Shown here in pieces: positions 26,442-36,276 of a stretch of 64,000 nt of DNA. Below the pieces are notes generated by a model. The model made no database searches. It had not been told where the DNA came from and saw only the letters and a list, made by a program, of their open reading frames with translations. Numbering within the stretch: the first letter of the stretch is position 1; each line of letters begins with the position of its first letter. The position numbers were made by a program, and so were the translations under genes. The DNA is from Leptospira semungkisensis (GTDB taxonomy: Bacteria; Spirochaetota; Leptospiria; Leptospirales; Leptospiraceae): contig NZ_RQEP01000012.1 in NCBI RefSeq assembly GCF_004770055.1, positions 186,001 through 250,000 on the forward strand. The letters are read 5' to 3'.

Positions 26442-27511
26442 GGTTTAGGAAGATTTCCTTTTTCTTCCAAGAACTCGATCAGATAGCGTGTAGGCTCTGC
26501 ATAGCAGCCCCCGCTGAGATGGTGAGGATCAATGAACTTTTGACATTTCATCCTTTCTCTATAATTCTCCATATCCAGGACCAAGGTTTCAGGATAATCC
26601 TTTAAAAGAGAGTCTCTCATTTTGATCCATTCTTGAAAGAACGCGGCCGATCTAACTTTTTCGGAGAATTTAGAATAGAGTAATGGAGTCCAAAGAACCA
26701 CTTTGATCCCGTTCTTACGAGATGTTTCTAAGAAGTTCCTAAGAAAGAATTCTTGGACCTTAGAGCTTCTATAATTCTTGTAAGATTCGTTAAAGATCCG
26801 ATCCGATTCCGAACCCAATTGATCCTCAGGAGTATTTGCTAGAAGTGTATTCGGGATCCCGCCTTTAAATTTATCCGATTCATTGATCAATATATTACGA
26901 ATAAATAATAGTTTCTTTACTTCGAACGGATTCTTAATACGAGCATAAGCTTCTTTAAATCTAGGTGGAAAGACAGATGTACGGAACACTCTTGCTTTCA
27001 AGAAGCTGTCCCATTCGCTCGTAGAGAAAATATTCCAGTATCTCAAAAAGAAAGGAAGATCATAAGAATATCGGAGAGGGTAACGGTTTGCAAAGTCGGT
27101 GCCCGAGTCCGGATAATATTCTAGAATTGCATAATCCAAAGGAATCTTTTTAGAGATCAGTTTTTCTAAGGTAAAATTATGAAAGGAATAAGGAGCAGAA
27201 GGCCCGGAAAGATTATAAACGATCAAGCCAGGGCTATTCTTTTCGAATTCGGTTAAAGAGAACTCGCCCATATGAGAGGTCCCGAAGAAGGTAAGCACTT
27301 TCTGCGCCGGCTTTTTTGCATCCGTTTCCTTCTTCATTGTATTTAGGACCCGATCTTTCATATTATAAAAATAATATTCGGCTCCGCTCTCCGTATAAGG
27401 TCGAACGAACTCGGAGGACAGTACTCTGTCCCAGAAGAGGACCAGGGCTGCAATCGCCAATGGGATCCAAAGTATTTTGCGTTTTAAGAATGGAATATGA
27501 TAGTTTTTCAT
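26438..27511 (-). CDS. SGNH/DUF1574-like acyltransferase accessory protein (module 1)
   Basis: ATG 27511, eight bases after the MBOAT stop, gives 357 residues; the frame is open further but would overlap the MBOAT gene. An N-terminal signal anchor (about 11-30) is followed by LTFFGTSHMGEFSL, the GxS block I of SGNH hydrolases, and near the end by IDPHHLSGG, the DxxH block V. Proteins of this kind (AlgJ/AlgX/PatB-like; DUF1574 in Leptospira) complete O-acylation of surface polymers with MBOAT partners. It is encoded directly after MBOAT gene 1. Specificity is unknown. Confidence 0.72.
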   Translation of the reverse strand: MKNYHIPFLKRKILWIPLAIAALVLFWDRVLSSEFVRPYTESGAEYYFYNMKDRVLNTMKKETDAKKPAQKVLTFFGTSHMGEFSLTEFEKNSPGLIVYNLSGPSAPYSFHNFTLEKLISKKIPLDYAILEYYPDSGTDFANRYPLRYSYDLPFFLRYWNIFSTSEWDSFLKARVFRTSVFPPRFKEAYARIKNPFEVKKLLFIRNILINESDKFKGGIPNTLLANTPEDQLGSESDRIFNESYKNYRSSKVQEFFLRNFLETSRKNGIKVVLWTPLLYSKFSEKVRSAAFFQEWIKMRDSLLKDYPETLVLDMENYRERMKCQKFIDPHHLSGGCYAEPTRYLIEFLEEKGNLPKP

Positions 27512-27519
27512 AGGATATC

Positions 27520-28917
27520 TTAGAAAGCGAAGTAAATGAAGTCCTGGCCTTTTCCGGCGTAGTTCCCAAATATCAGAGCTCCGATGATTAAGAATGCAAT
27601 CAAAAGTTTGGTTCGATTTCTGTGGAACCAAAGAGGATAATTCTTAGGTGCCTCTGCCGCATGGAAAAGGACTCCACCTACTATATAAGGTAAAATCAAA
27701 TTAAAAGAAAGGAAATTGCTTTGCTCCGTGATCGGAGAATAGAACCAACTCTTAAAGAAATACATCGAGTCTTGGATCGTGAAGCATCGGAAGAATACTG
27801 CTGCGAGTACGAAGAGAGAGTAGGTCCAAAGAATTCGGAGGCCAGTGAAAAATTTTCCTTTCTCTGGAAGTATTCTGATCCCGTTTCTCTCCATGAATCT
27901 CTCTGTAGCAAGGAAAAGTCCATGCGCAAGTCCCCATGCTAAGAAAGTCCAGTTTGCTCCATGCCAAAGACCGCCTAACGCAAATGTAATGGTTTGATTC
28001 AGGTTTGTCCTGGCTTCGGAGATTCTGCTCCCCCCCAAAGGAATATAGATATAATCCTTAAGCCAGCTCCCCAGAGTGATATGCCATTTTCTCCAGAGTT
28101 CATGTATGTCCCTGCTGAAGAAAGGAGCGTTGAAGTTTCTAGGTATATTAAATCCGAATAATAAAGCACAACCTCTTGCGACGTCCGTATAGCCCGAAAA
28201 ATCGGAATAGACCTGCCAAGTGAATCCGATCGAGGCCAATATTAGAGAACCGCTCCCATATTCCTTCGGTCTTAGAAAAACCGGATCGATCAGGGCGCCT
28301 AGATTGTCCGCGATTAGTATCTTTTTGCAAGCACCAAGGCCTATCAAAAATAGCCCTGTGTATATGGCTGTTTTATGGATCCTTAATTGTTCTAACCGAG
28401 GAAAGAAATCCCTGGATCTCATGATCGGTCCCGCTACTAACTGAGGAAAGAAGAGCAGGAACAAAGTAAAATGAAAGAAGCTTGGAATTTCTTGTACTTT
28501 GCCTCGGTACACGTCTATCACATAGGCCATGACTTGGAATGTGTAGAAGCTAATAGCAAGAGGAAGTATGATCCTGAATGGCATGGTGCTCGTGTCGAAA
28601 ACGGACCAATGAGTTACATAAAATAAATTTTCGGTAAAGAAATAGAAATACTTAAAGATCCCTAGATTGACCAGGTCTATAACAACTATGATCGTAAGCA
28701 ATTTCTTGCTTTTAGTACGAAGAATAGGCTTTAAGAATAAGTAATTTAGTAAGACTATTCCTAAAAGATGCAATAAGAAAGGAGGATTCCAGGACGCATA
28801 GAAGACTAGAGAGCCGATCATTAGGATCCATTCTCTGTATTTGCGATCCTGCCAAAGCCAATAGCTGATATAAACTATAAGAAAGAAAAGAAAGAAGAGT
28901 GTGGATGTAAATATCAT
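27520..28917 (-). CDS. MBOAT-family O-acyltransferase (AlgI-like), module 1
   Basis: A 465-residue membrane protein with about ten helices. It has PLAISFYTFQVMAYVIDVYRG, FFPQLVAGPIMRSRDF, and FNIPRNFNAPFFSRDIHELWRKWHITLGSWLKDYIYIPLGGSR (read as consecutive blocks). ALGGLWHGANWTFLAWG holds the catalytic MBOAT His. These are the AlgI/DltB marks. It moves an acyl group across the inner membrane for O-acylation of a polysaccharide. It overlaps the preceding SGNH gene by four bases. Confidence 0.92.
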   Translation of the reverse strand: MIFTSTLFFLFFLIVYISYWLWQDRKYREWILMIGSLVFYASWNPPFLLHLLGIVLLNYLFLKPILRTKSKKLLTIIVVIDLVNLGIFKYFYFFTENLFYVTHWSVFDTSTMPFRIILPLAISFYTFQVMAYVIDVYRGKVQEIPSFFHFTLFLLFFPQLVAGPIMRSRDFFPRLEQLRIHKTAIYTGLFLIGLGACKKILIADNLGALIDPVFLRPKEYGSGSLILASIGFTWQVYSDFSGYTDVARGCALLFGFNIPRNFNAPFFSRDIHELWRKWHITLGSWLKDYIYIPLGGSRISEARTNLNQTITFALGGLWHGANWTFLAWGLAHGLFLATERFMERNGIRILPEKGKFFTGLRILWTYSLFVLAAVFFRCFTIQDSMYFFKSWFYSPITEQSNFLSFNLILPYIVGGVLFHAAEAPKNYPLWFHRNRTKLLIAFLIIGALIFGNYAGKGQDFIYFAF

Positions 28918-30080
28918 TTCGTTTTCTTCTGTCCTAGGCCAAGAATAGAAGGCAGATCCGCCGCAAAGATTTCGGAAAATTTATGCATTCCTGCTTTATT
29001 TAAATGGATCAGGTCGTAATAATAATCTCCGTTATTCGCTCCATCCAAGCTTTCCTGATAATCCAAAAGCGTTGTGTTCGGATTGATCTTCTTGAGCTCT
29101 TCTTCCCAGATGCGATTTCTTTCCGGAGTTCTCCAGTCTTTGATCAGCTCGCTATAAGGCGCGATGACTCCTATGATACGAATGTCTTGACCGTTTTCTT
29201 TTCCTATCCTTCGAATATCTCCATGAAGTATATTCATTCTATGGAAATAGTTTAGGACTCTTTTTGTTTTAGTGACTTCTTTCGAGTTGGTCCTTGCCAG
29301 ATCACAGGTATCCCAAATCGCCTTCTTATGAAATTGGTCGGAACCTGCTGGAGCAGGAAGACCATTATTAGGATTCGTAACCTTAATGCAGGAAGGAATA
29401 TCCTTCGCTTCCGGATACATACTAATACTCGGAAGATTCGTGTTTTCGTGAGGCCAAGGATTCAAACGAGGCTCTTTTCTTCTTCTGCCGATGTCCTTTA
29501 AACGCTTTGAAGGATCTAGGACGAAATCACGGATATCCCGTCGATAGGCAACACTTTTGAATGCTAAGAAACCGAGGTCATCGTACTTTATATTATAATT
29601 AAAATCGAATATTAGAGGAAATGCAATTCTTCTGTCCAATTCTCCGAGCATTGCGAGCGTATGGATCTGCAAGAATTCCTGATCCACCCATGGTGTGGAA
29701 ATCTCCAATATATGAAGGACTGTATGCACTTTCGGGAATTTTGGAAGAAGATTTCGTACGAGAGAATCCTGGACTACTAACTCTGTACCTTCCATCGCAA
29801 GAGATTGCACTCTTTCTCCATAAGGCTCTAACTCTTTGTTCAGGGTTTCGAGAGAAAGTCCTTGGTATGCTACGGAGGTCCCTAAGACTAAAATAGTAGG
29901 TTCGAATACTGATTTCTTTTCCAAAATGTATTCGGTGTTACGAACTACGTTAGCTGCAAAGGATCCTTTCTTCAAAAAGGGTCTATAGACACCTGTCTGC
30001 AGACAAAGATCGAAGCAAAAGAATATGAGGACCGGTATCCAGAATTTTTTTTGACGTATCAATTGAAGATAAGGACTCAC
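28914..30080 (-). CDS. SGNH/DUF1574-like acyltransferase accessory protein (module 2)
   Basis: A 388-residue protein starting at GTG 30080, seven bases after the stop of MBOAT gene 2. One N-terminal signal anchor (about 11-30) is followed by ILVLGTSVAYQGLSLETL (GxS block I) and near the C-terminus YYDLIHLNKAGMHKF (DxxH block V). It resembles the module 1 protein in length and layout but is only weakly similar in sequence, so the two modules probably act on different sites or polymers. Confidence 0.72.
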   Translation of the reverse strand: MSPYLQLIRQKKFWIPVLIFFCFDLCLQTGVYRPFLKKGSFAANVVRNTEYILEKKSVFEPTILVLGTSVAYQGLSLETLNKELEPYGERVQSLAMEGTELVVQDSLVRNLLPKFPKVHTVLHILEISTPWVDQEFLQIHTLAMLGELDRRIAFPLIFDFNYNIKYDDLGFLAFKSVAYRRDIRDFVLDPSKRLKDIGRRRKEPRLNPWPHENTNLPSISMYPEAKDIPSCIKVTNPNNGLPAPAGSDQFHKKAIWDTCDLARTNSKEVTKTKRVLNYFHRMNILHGDIRRIGKENGQDIRIIGVIAPYSELIKDWRTPERNRIWEEELKKINPNTTLLDYQESLDGANNGDYYYDLIHLNKAGMHKFSEIFAADLPSILGLGQKKTK

Positions 30081-30087
30081 AGTTACC

Positions 30088-31587
30088 TCAGAAATCGAAA
30101 TACAGGAAGTTATTACTTTCCGTAGCGCCGAAGAAGAAGATTAAGAAAACATTAACTACGAAGAATACGGCGAACTTTCTTCCACTCTCTACCATAGACT
30201 CAATCGTATTTTTAGAGAAATAGTAAGAGAGGACAAAACAGAGCACCAATAGTAAACCGTAATCATAGTTCGAGAATGTGCTAACGGAAGCGATTCCGCT
30301 CGGAACGAAGAAGACGAGTGACTTCATCATCGCCCAAGCATCTTGCATTGTCTTTGCGCGGAACATGATAAACCCGAAGGATAAGCAGAACATTGTAAAT
30401 ACTCTCGCTGCTATATCGTAGGATCTCCCACCTTTCTCGTTCAACCAAGCGGCAGTTTTAGTCTTAGAATATTCCCTATGGATCCCAAGCATGATCCCTT
30501 GCCAAAGTCCCCAGCTAACGAAATGATAGGCGGCTCCATGCCAAATACCTGCGAATAACCATGTGATAAAAAGGTTTCTGTATCCTTTCATCACTGAAAC
30601 CCTAGAACCACCCAAAGGAATATAGATGTAATCTCGGATCCAAGTGGAGAAGGAGATATGCCAACGAGACCAATGATCCGCGATATTCCTTGCTACCATC
30701 GGGAAATTAAAGTTCGGATCGAATTTATATCCGAATAATCTGGCTACTCCGATCGCTATGTCCGTATAGCCGGCAAAATCGAAATAGATCTGCCATCCGA
30801 ATGCAAGAGTTCCCACCCAAATCTCAACCGGGTTTAGAATTCTATAATAATTGAAAGTATAATCTACTACCTTTGCCAGGTTGTCGGCAAAAACGATCTT
30901 TCTGGTGAATCCCATTAAGATCTGAGCAAACGCAATTTCCACATCTTTTGCAGTGACCTTAGGAGGATCGTCCAAATCTCTGAAGAAGGTATGTGCTCTT
31001 ACGATTGGTCCTGCTACCAGTTGAGGGAAGAAGGAAACATACAATGCAAAATCCAAGAAAGACTTTCTGGCTTCCAAATTCCTACGATAGACATCTATCG
31101 AATAACTCATGGATTGAAAGGTATAGAATGAAATTCCTACAGGAAGAATGATCTTCCAATGTTCTAGCTTGAGAGTTCCTAGGGTGAAAATATCAGCAAA
31201 AACATCTAAAATGAAATTCGTATATTTGAAGTAAGATAGAATCCCAAGGTTTGTTATGAGAGAAGCGACTAAGCAGAGCTTTCTGAATTGCTCAGAGACT
31301 CCTTCTTTACTCATCAATCTTCCTGCAACGTAGTCTACGATCATGGAAGCGATCAAGATGATGATATATAAGTTAATGTTAAAATTACAGAAGGAGTAAT
31401 CTATCCATGATTCGTACCAAGTAGCAGTTCTTGGAGCATCACAATGGATGGTGGCAGGATGCCAGGCATTATAAAAATAGAGACTCGCGAGTAAAAGAAA
31501 GACTCTTTGATACGTTCCCTTTAAGATTTTTGCTAAGATCAGTACGATCGGCAAAAACACAATAAAATGGGCTGAATTAAACAGCAT
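30088..31587 (-). CDS. MBOAT-family O-acyltransferase (AlgI-like), module 2
   Basis: A 499-residue membrane protein with PVGISFYTFQSMSYSIDVYRR, FFPQLVAGPIVRAHTFF, NIADHWSRWHISFSTWIRDY and YIPLGGSR. LFAGIWHGAAYHFVSWG holds the catalytic His. The N-terminal region is longer than in module 1, and a loop near residues 45-65 carries two Cys residues. It starts with a GAGG about 11 bases upstream. Together with the SGNH gene seven bases downstream it forms a complete O-acylation pair. Confidence 0.92.
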   Translation of the reverse strand: MLFNSAHFIVFLPIVLILAKILKGTYQRVFLLLASLYFYNAWHPATIHCDAPRTATWYESWIDYSFCNFNINLYIIILIASMIVDYVAGRLMSKEGVSEQFRKLCLVASLITNLGILSYFKYTNFILDVFADIFTLGTLKLEHWKIILPVGISFYTFQSMSYSIDVYRRNLEARKSFLDFALYVSFFPQLVAGPIVRAHTFFRDLDDPPKVTAKDVEIAFAQILMGFTRKIVFADNLAKVVDYTFNYYRILNPVEIWVGTLAFGWQIYFDFAGYTDIAIGVARLFGYKFDPNFNFPMVARNIADHWSRWHISFSTWIRDYIYIPLGGSRVSVMKGYRNLFITWLFAGIWHGAAYHFVSWGLWQGIMLGIHREYSKTKTAAWLNEKGGRSYDIAARVFTMFCLSFGFIMFRAKTMQDAWAMMKSLVFFVPSGIASVSTFSNYDYGLLLVLCFVLSYYFSKNTIESMVESGRKFAVFFVVNVFLIFFFGATESNNFLYFDF

Positions 31588-31675
31588 TCGTTTGCTTTTC
31601 CTCGACTCCTGTGCAGTTTTCTGGACGGAGGGAAACCCACAAGCGTTTTATTAGGTTGAAAGAAGGCACAGGAAC

Positions 31676-33061
31676 TTACTCGTCTTTGTACACTTTTTCA
31701 GGTGTGATCGCTTCATACTTATCTTCGATCCCTTCTATGAAACTTGCGTTGGATCTTTGAGAACGAGGGTAGGTGGAATAGCTGAAGTTTACCAAGAAAA
31801 GCAATAGTAGATACGTGAATAAGGCCACATGTGTCAAAGCACGGATCCCGAATTTCAATCCTTCCCATCGGAGAGAATGTAGAACTAGGGAGGCAAAGAT
31901 CATGAGTCCGATCACAGCCGAGACCCAAAATTCGAAGAAATAACCTTCCCACCAAGTATAGAAGATCAAAGAAGGAACTAACCAGAAAAATAATAGCACT
32001 AGTTCTTGTTTGTATGTTTTCCAAAGTTGAAGAGCGTTTGTTGCTGCAAGAGCTAAGATTCCCAACCAAAAGGCAAGATTGAGATTGTATGGAAAATTTC
32101 TAGGAGCAGTGGGCAAGCTTGGATTGATCCTAAGCCCGTTCTTAACTCCCTCGAAATTCAAGAAGGCATCACCGATCCCTCTATAGAAATTCATAATATA
32201 GTTTTTTTCGCCGGGAGCCGCTCCCCATTTTTCCTGAGATGCGTATAAGAAAAGCCAATTCGCAAAATTCTTTTCGCTAGTCGGAAGTGAAACCAAATCC
32301 CTTCCTAAAATAATGAAGCCTACATAAAGATAGGAAAGAGTGAGTATGCCGATTACGGCAGTCAGATATACGAAGATAAGTCTTAATTTATGAGAGTATG
32401 TGAATGTTCCTCCTCTCCATCTATCTGTTAGCAAAAGAGAGGCGGGAACGAATGTAAGAAAGATCGTATCGGATTGATGAAAGTAGATATTCCAGATTTG
32501 TAAAAAGCCGGCGATATAGAGTTTTCCGGGAGACCATCCCTTCTTGCAATTCCATACACAAACCAAATACAGAGAAGCGGTTAAGCAAGAATGGATCAGA
32601 GGAGTGTCGTTGTGTTGAGCGTAGAACCAGAATCCTTGCGTGCAATGTACAGAGAGCCCTAAGAGTACTGCGCCGATCAAATCATGATACAGTCTCCAAT
32701 ACGTTAACATCAAAACAAAAACGAAAACAAGAGCGGAGGCGAGCACTCTTAGTCTCAGGCCGAACATAGCGGAATCCGTGCCGTGCAGCCAATACCAGAA
32801 TTTCAAATACAGATATCCTGTGCTTTCGAAACCTATATGATGAGGGTTAAAGAATACCTTCCAATATTTATTCGTAAGAATATTATGAGTATAAACGATG
32901 GAGTCCCAGTCGTAATGACGGGAAAGAAATCTAAGATCGAATAAGAATAAGGCTAAAGATAAGCAAATTAAGAATAATGTTCCCGTCCAAAGAGTTGGAG
33001 ATCGGAAGATAAATCGAATTCTCGCAATGAATTCTAGACTTTCTATAGAACGTTTGAGCAT
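31676..33061 (-). CDS. GT-C-type integral membrane protein, probable glycosyltransferase
   Basis: A 461-residue protein with about 11 membrane helices. The first loop after helix 1 reads HYDWDSIVYTHNILTNKYWK, then FFNPHHIGFESTGYLYLKF. An acidic pair just after the first helix and a downstream His-Pro/His loop are the hallmarks of the GT-C fold (PMT/ArnT-like lipid-linked sugar transferases). Its start touches the stop of the membrane protein encoded upstream (33061-33669). An 88-base gap then precedes MBOAT gene 2. Exact reaction unknown. Confidence 0.6.
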   Translation of the reverse strand: MLKRSIESLEFIARIRFIFRSPTLWTGTLFLICLSLALFLFDLRFLSRHYDWDSIVYTHNILTNKYWKVFFNPHHIGFESTGYLYLKFWYWLHGTDSAMFGLRLRVLASALVFVFVLMLTYWRLYHDLIGAVLLGLSVHCTQGFWFYAQHNDTPLIHSCLTASLYLVCVWNCKKGWSPGKLYIAGFLQIWNIYFHQSDTIFLTFVPASLLLTDRWRGGTFTYSHKLRLIFVYLTAVIGILTLSYLYVGFIILGRDLVSLPTSEKNFANWLFLYASQEKWGAAPGEKNYIMNFYRGIGDAFLNFEGVKNGLRINPSLPTAPRNFPYNLNLAFWLGILALAATNALQLWKTYKQELVLLFFWLVPSLIFYTWWEGYFFEFWVSAVIGLMIFASLVLHSLRWEGLKFGIRALTHVALFTYLLLLFLVNFSYSTYPRSQRSNASFIEGIEDKYEAITPEKVYKDE

Positions 33062-33669
33062 TACACATTCTTAAAGATAGAAGAAAGAAACTGTCCATTC
33101 TTCTTGGAAGAAAAGAAAGGAGACTCAGCTAGAGTGGATTCTTCTGCTCCGCTCACATTTACTTTAAAGAGGATCTTTTCCAATCCGAGAATTTTACGGA
33201 CCCATCCTCCCTTATGTAGTATCTGCAAACCGGTTTGATTGGGATTCCATCGGACAGTGATCTTTCCTAATAATCCCCATCTGGAAAAGATCAAAGCCTC
33301 TCCGTCCCAACTTAAGTTTTGAAATAGATTCTTATTTAAGAAACGGAACAGATCCAAGAAGAATGCAAATCCGACATAGAGAAAAATCGCAAGAGCTGTG
33401 TAGTCATAAAGTCTTTTGTCTGTAAGAAGGGAAAGTTTCAATACTTTGGTGATCTGTAATAACTCTACGAACTTAAAGATCCAAACGGAGACCAAGTCCT
33501 TGATTGGATATAAATACCAGATAAAAGTAAAGTAGGCCAGGATTGCAAGAATCGGGGGAATATAATTATTTATTAATTTAGAACTTCCTGAACTTCTTTT
33601 AGGAAGACTCGGCTTAGAAGTTTCCCAATCCCACCAGGCGGAAGATTTTCGCTTTGAATGAGTTTGCAT
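33061..33669 (-). CDS. Membrane protein, possible bacterial PH-like domain
   Basis: A 202-residue protein. The N-terminus is basic and Ser-rich, then come a helix (about 35-55), a second helix (about 92-112), and a C-terminal soluble part of about 80 residues. The soluble part includes LSWDGEALIFSRWGLLGKITVRW, a beta pattern like bacterial PH domains (bPH2). It lies between the GT4 and GT-C genes and overlaps the GT-C gene by one base, so it belongs to the glycan operon. No catalytic motif is visible; it may be a scaffold. Weak assignment. Confidence 0.5.
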   Translation of the reverse strand: MQTHSKRKSSAWWDWETSKPSLPKRSSGSSKLINNYIPPILAILAYFTFIWYLYPIKDLVSVWIFKFVELLQITKVLKLSLLTDKRLYDYTALAIFLYVGFAFFLDLFRFLNKNLFQNLSWDGEALIFSRWGLLGKITVRWNPNQTGLQILHKGGWVRKILGLEKILFKVNVSGAEESTLAESPFFSSKKNGQFLSSIFKNV

Positions 33670-33686
33670 AAGATCGGTCCTCGGAC

Positions 33687-34826
33687 TTATTTTTTCTTTC
33701 TATTCTTCCAAAGATCTACCAAGGATTCTTCGACTTGTTTTGCAGTCGTATCCCAGGACCAGGGGTTGGAATTAGGTTTTCTCCCATAAATTCCCCTCTT
33801 GCCGGCGAGTGAAAGCGCGTTTTTCCAGGCTTCCGTATCCGTAGGTGGCACGAAGGTATCGGTTAAAACATCCAAGACCTCGTGAAATACAGGGATATCG
33901 GAAACAATGCAAGGCTTACCCATTCGGATCGCTTCCAAAAGAGGAAGCCCGAAGCCTTCGTGTAGAGAGGGGAATACAAAGTAGGAACAATTTTGGTAAA
34001 ACCAACCAAGCTGAGAGTCACTCGGATTTTCTACAAAGTAGACGCCATCTTTCTCCAAAGATCCTTCTTTCAAGAGAAGGGTAAGGCCTTCGGACTTCCA
34101 ACCGAGTCTTCCTGCCAAAACCAAAGGAAAGGGAAAATTCGGTTCTTCTTTCTTCAGGGCTAAATAGGCATCTACTAATCGATTCAGGTTTTTGCGAGGT
34201 TCTAGAGTTCCTACAGAAAATAGAAAACGCTCCGGTAGAGGCTTAGAAGGAGCAGTGATAGAAGGGAAGCCTTGCACCCCTGGATAGATTACCTTTAGTT
34301 TGGATTCTATCTTAGGAAGAAACTGCTCTATATCGTTCTTAGTATTTTGAGAAAGGCAGAATATTTTATCAGCTTTTTTTAATGTAAGAGGAGAAAGAAA
34401 TTTGTGCTGCCAATAATTTGCAGTGGTCATGGTTTCCGGCGCGGACCTGAAATTCAGATCATGATAATTCACTGCAGTCGGGATCTTTAGGCCGAATACT
34501 GGCAATAATTGGATCGTTCCCCAAAAAATATCGATCCTGTGTTTTCTTACCACTGCGGGAATGGTCCAGTTCAGCCAGATAAATCCAGGGAGCCTACTCG
34601 GTATAAATACAGGAGTCTGACGGATCAGATCTTGAAAAACGGGGTGTATTGGCTTATTCGAATATAGATAATATTCTAAGGGAGCATCAGGACGGATCAG
34701 TCTTTGTAAAACTTCGGCCAGGTATCTAGAATTGCCTGTGATCCCGTACGCAAGAGGTCTCGCATCTACTGCAACACGGGGCTTGTATTTCAAGGCTTCC
34801 GTTTTTAGTCTGGGATCTTTTGCCAC
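33687..34826 (-). CDS. Glycosyltransferase family 4 (group 1)
   Basis: A 379-residue GT-B enzyme starting at GTG 34826, overlapping the GT87 stop codon by one base. The N-terminal domain has VDARPLAYGITGNSRYLAEVL (Gly-rich acceptor loop). The C-terminal domain has LFSVGTLEPRKNLNRLVDAY and YFVFPSLHEGFGLPLLEAIRMG, with the EGFGLPLLE (Ex7E) motif that binds the nucleotide-sugar. It is soluble or peripheral and adds a sugar to the lipid-linked glycan on the cytoplasmic side. The sugar is unknown; mannosyl- or glucosyl-transferases share this pattern. Confidence 0.88.
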   Translation of the reverse strand: MAKDPRLKTEALKYKPRVAVDARPLAYGITGNSRYLAEVLQRLIRPDAPLEYYLYSNKPIHPVFQDLIRQTPVFIPSRLPGFIWLNWTIPAVVRKHRIDIFWGTIQLLPVFGLKIPTAVNYHDLNFRSAPETMTTANYWQHKFLSPLTLKKADKIFCLSQNTKNDIEQFLPKIESKLKVIYPGVQGFPSITAPSKPLPERFLFSVGTLEPRKNLNRLVDAYLALKKEEPNFPFPLVLAGRLGWKSEGLTLLLKEGSLEKDGVYFVENPSDSQLGWFYQNCSYFVFPSLHEGFGLPLLEAIRMGKPCIVSDIPVFHEVLDVLTDTFVPPTDTEAWKNALSLAGKRGIYGRKPNSNPWSWDTTAKQVEESLVDLWKNRKKK

Positions 34827-36139
34827 TAGGATCTCGCCCTGTCGATATAAAAGGTGCAGGCGTATTGTATTAGAGAAGTATAAAGTAAGAAAGAGAACAT
34901 CAAGAGCGCTTCTTCGGCAGTATTCCCGATCGTTCCTCTATTCATGAGTAGTACGAATATAGCGATTAAAGTAAATAGGCTTGCCGCTTTAAAAGAAAGA
35001 ATCCTGTTCTTCCATTTTTCCCAAACAAAACCGTCTTCTTGTTCATCCATCCAAAGTTGGGAGAGAGCGTAACCGATAGGAAAAAGCAAAAAGACGAATG
35101 CGTGGATCCATGATATACCGCTAAAGATCACCGAAAAGAAGAATAGACCAGAAAGCACAAATCCTTCGGAAGCTCCCTTGTATACTCTGTATAAGAAAGG
35201 ACCGGAGATTCCAAGAGTTAGCACAAGAGCCATGGCTTTTACTTGCGCTACCGTAAGATTCACGAATGGCATTCCGAATCTTCCTTGGTTCAATAGATCC
35301 GAATAAGATAAGAAATACTTGGAAAGAGTAGAGCTTAAACTTTGGTTATTCTTCCAAGCTCTCAATGCTGGGGACTTCATATATTTTTCAAGTACCAGAT
35401 TGTACCAAGTTTGATTCATCTTCCAAGTAAACTCTGGGAATAGAAGAGCAGGCAATGCCAACCATACCATCGCAAATACGAGAGTATAAGCGATCACTGC
35501 ATACCTTCTTTTATAAAGAAAATAGAATAGAAATGCCGCAGGAGTGATCTTGATGATGATCGCAAGAGAAAGAAGAAGACCGGATAACCAATCTCTTTTG
35601 GATGAGACAGACAGAAGGATCAAGAACAGAAGTAAGAATCCGACCTGGTTATTGTTCTGATGATTTTCCACAAAACGAAGCGAAAGAAGAAGAGTTGCTG
35701 AAAGGAAAAGAAAGGATCTTTGCTTTCCAAGTAGTCTTCCGATTAGGAAAAGGCTGCCAACTAAAGAGATAAAATTGAGAGTAAAGAATATCGCAGAGGC
35801 AGTCTCGAACTCTAAATAAGAAAAAGGAATGAGAAGGAAGGCAAACGTAGGAGGATAAATATAAGATCCTACATTCTCGATCCTGGCTTTTAGGCTTAAG
35901 AATACGGAAGGCTCGAAGATCTGCTCCATCTTGAACTTTCCGCTTTCGAAATCTTGGACTACTTCAGAGAGAACATCCAAGCTATATAGATCTTTTTGAA
36001 TCCGGAAATTACGAGAGGCCTCATAATAATCCGAAAAATCGGAAGATTGTCCAGTACGACTAAATCCGTTGGTATAAAGCAAACCTAGAAACAGGATAAA
36101 AAGAAGAATAGGCCAATGCTTTTTCAGATCGATCCGCAT
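34826..36139 (-). CDS. GT87 (DUF2029)-family membrane glycosyltransferase
   Basis: A 437-residue protein with about ten membrane helices. After the first helix comes TGQSSDFSDYYEASRNF with the acidic pair of GT-C enzymes. Then IGSYIYPPTFAFLLIPFSYLEFE-type residues (a NVGSYIYPPTFAFLL block near 90) match the 'YpPl...l..P...l' signature of GT87 polyprenyl-phosphate-mannose alpha-mannosyltransferases. It is the first gene of the operon, with a 137-base divergent gap to queA. It likely acts on the periplasmic face using a polyprenyl-phosphate sugar. Confidence 0.75.
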   Translation of the reverse strand: MRIDLKKHWPILLFILFLGLLYTNGFSRTGQSSDFSDYYEASRNFRIQKDLYSLDVLSEVVQDFESGKFKMEQIFEPSVFLSLKARIENVGSYIYPPTFAFLLIPFSYLEFETASAIFFTLNFISLVGSLFLIGRLLGKQRSFLFLSATLLLSLRFVENHQNNNQVGFLLLFLILLSVSSKRDWLSGLLLSLAIIIKITPAAFLFYFLYKRRYAVIAYTLVFAMVWLALPALLFPEFTWKMNQTWYNLVLEKYMKSPALRAWKNNQSLSSTLSKYFLSYSDLLNQGRFGMPFVNLTVAQVKAMALVLTLGISGPFLYRVYKGASEGFVLSGLFFFSVIFSGISWIHAFVFLLFPIGYALSQLWMDEQEDGFVWEKWKNRILSFKAASLFTLIAIFVLLMNRGTIGNTAEEALLMFSFLLYTSLIQYACTFYIDRARS

Positions 36140-36276
36140 TCAGGTACTCTTTTATCGCAGGCCCAAAAAGCCAAGAAATAAAATCCCCTTCATCCTCGGC
36201 TATAAAAGCGAGACATAGAATGGAAAGCCTGATAAAAATCGATTTCCGTATGCAAGTAATTTGATTCTCTGGAAGA

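Noticed and set aside
31607..31673. TCCTGTGC/GCACAGGA inverted repeat before MBOAT gene 2
   Set aside because: Eight bases perfect but 51 bases apart with no supporting structure. Could be chance; no promoter can be tied to it.
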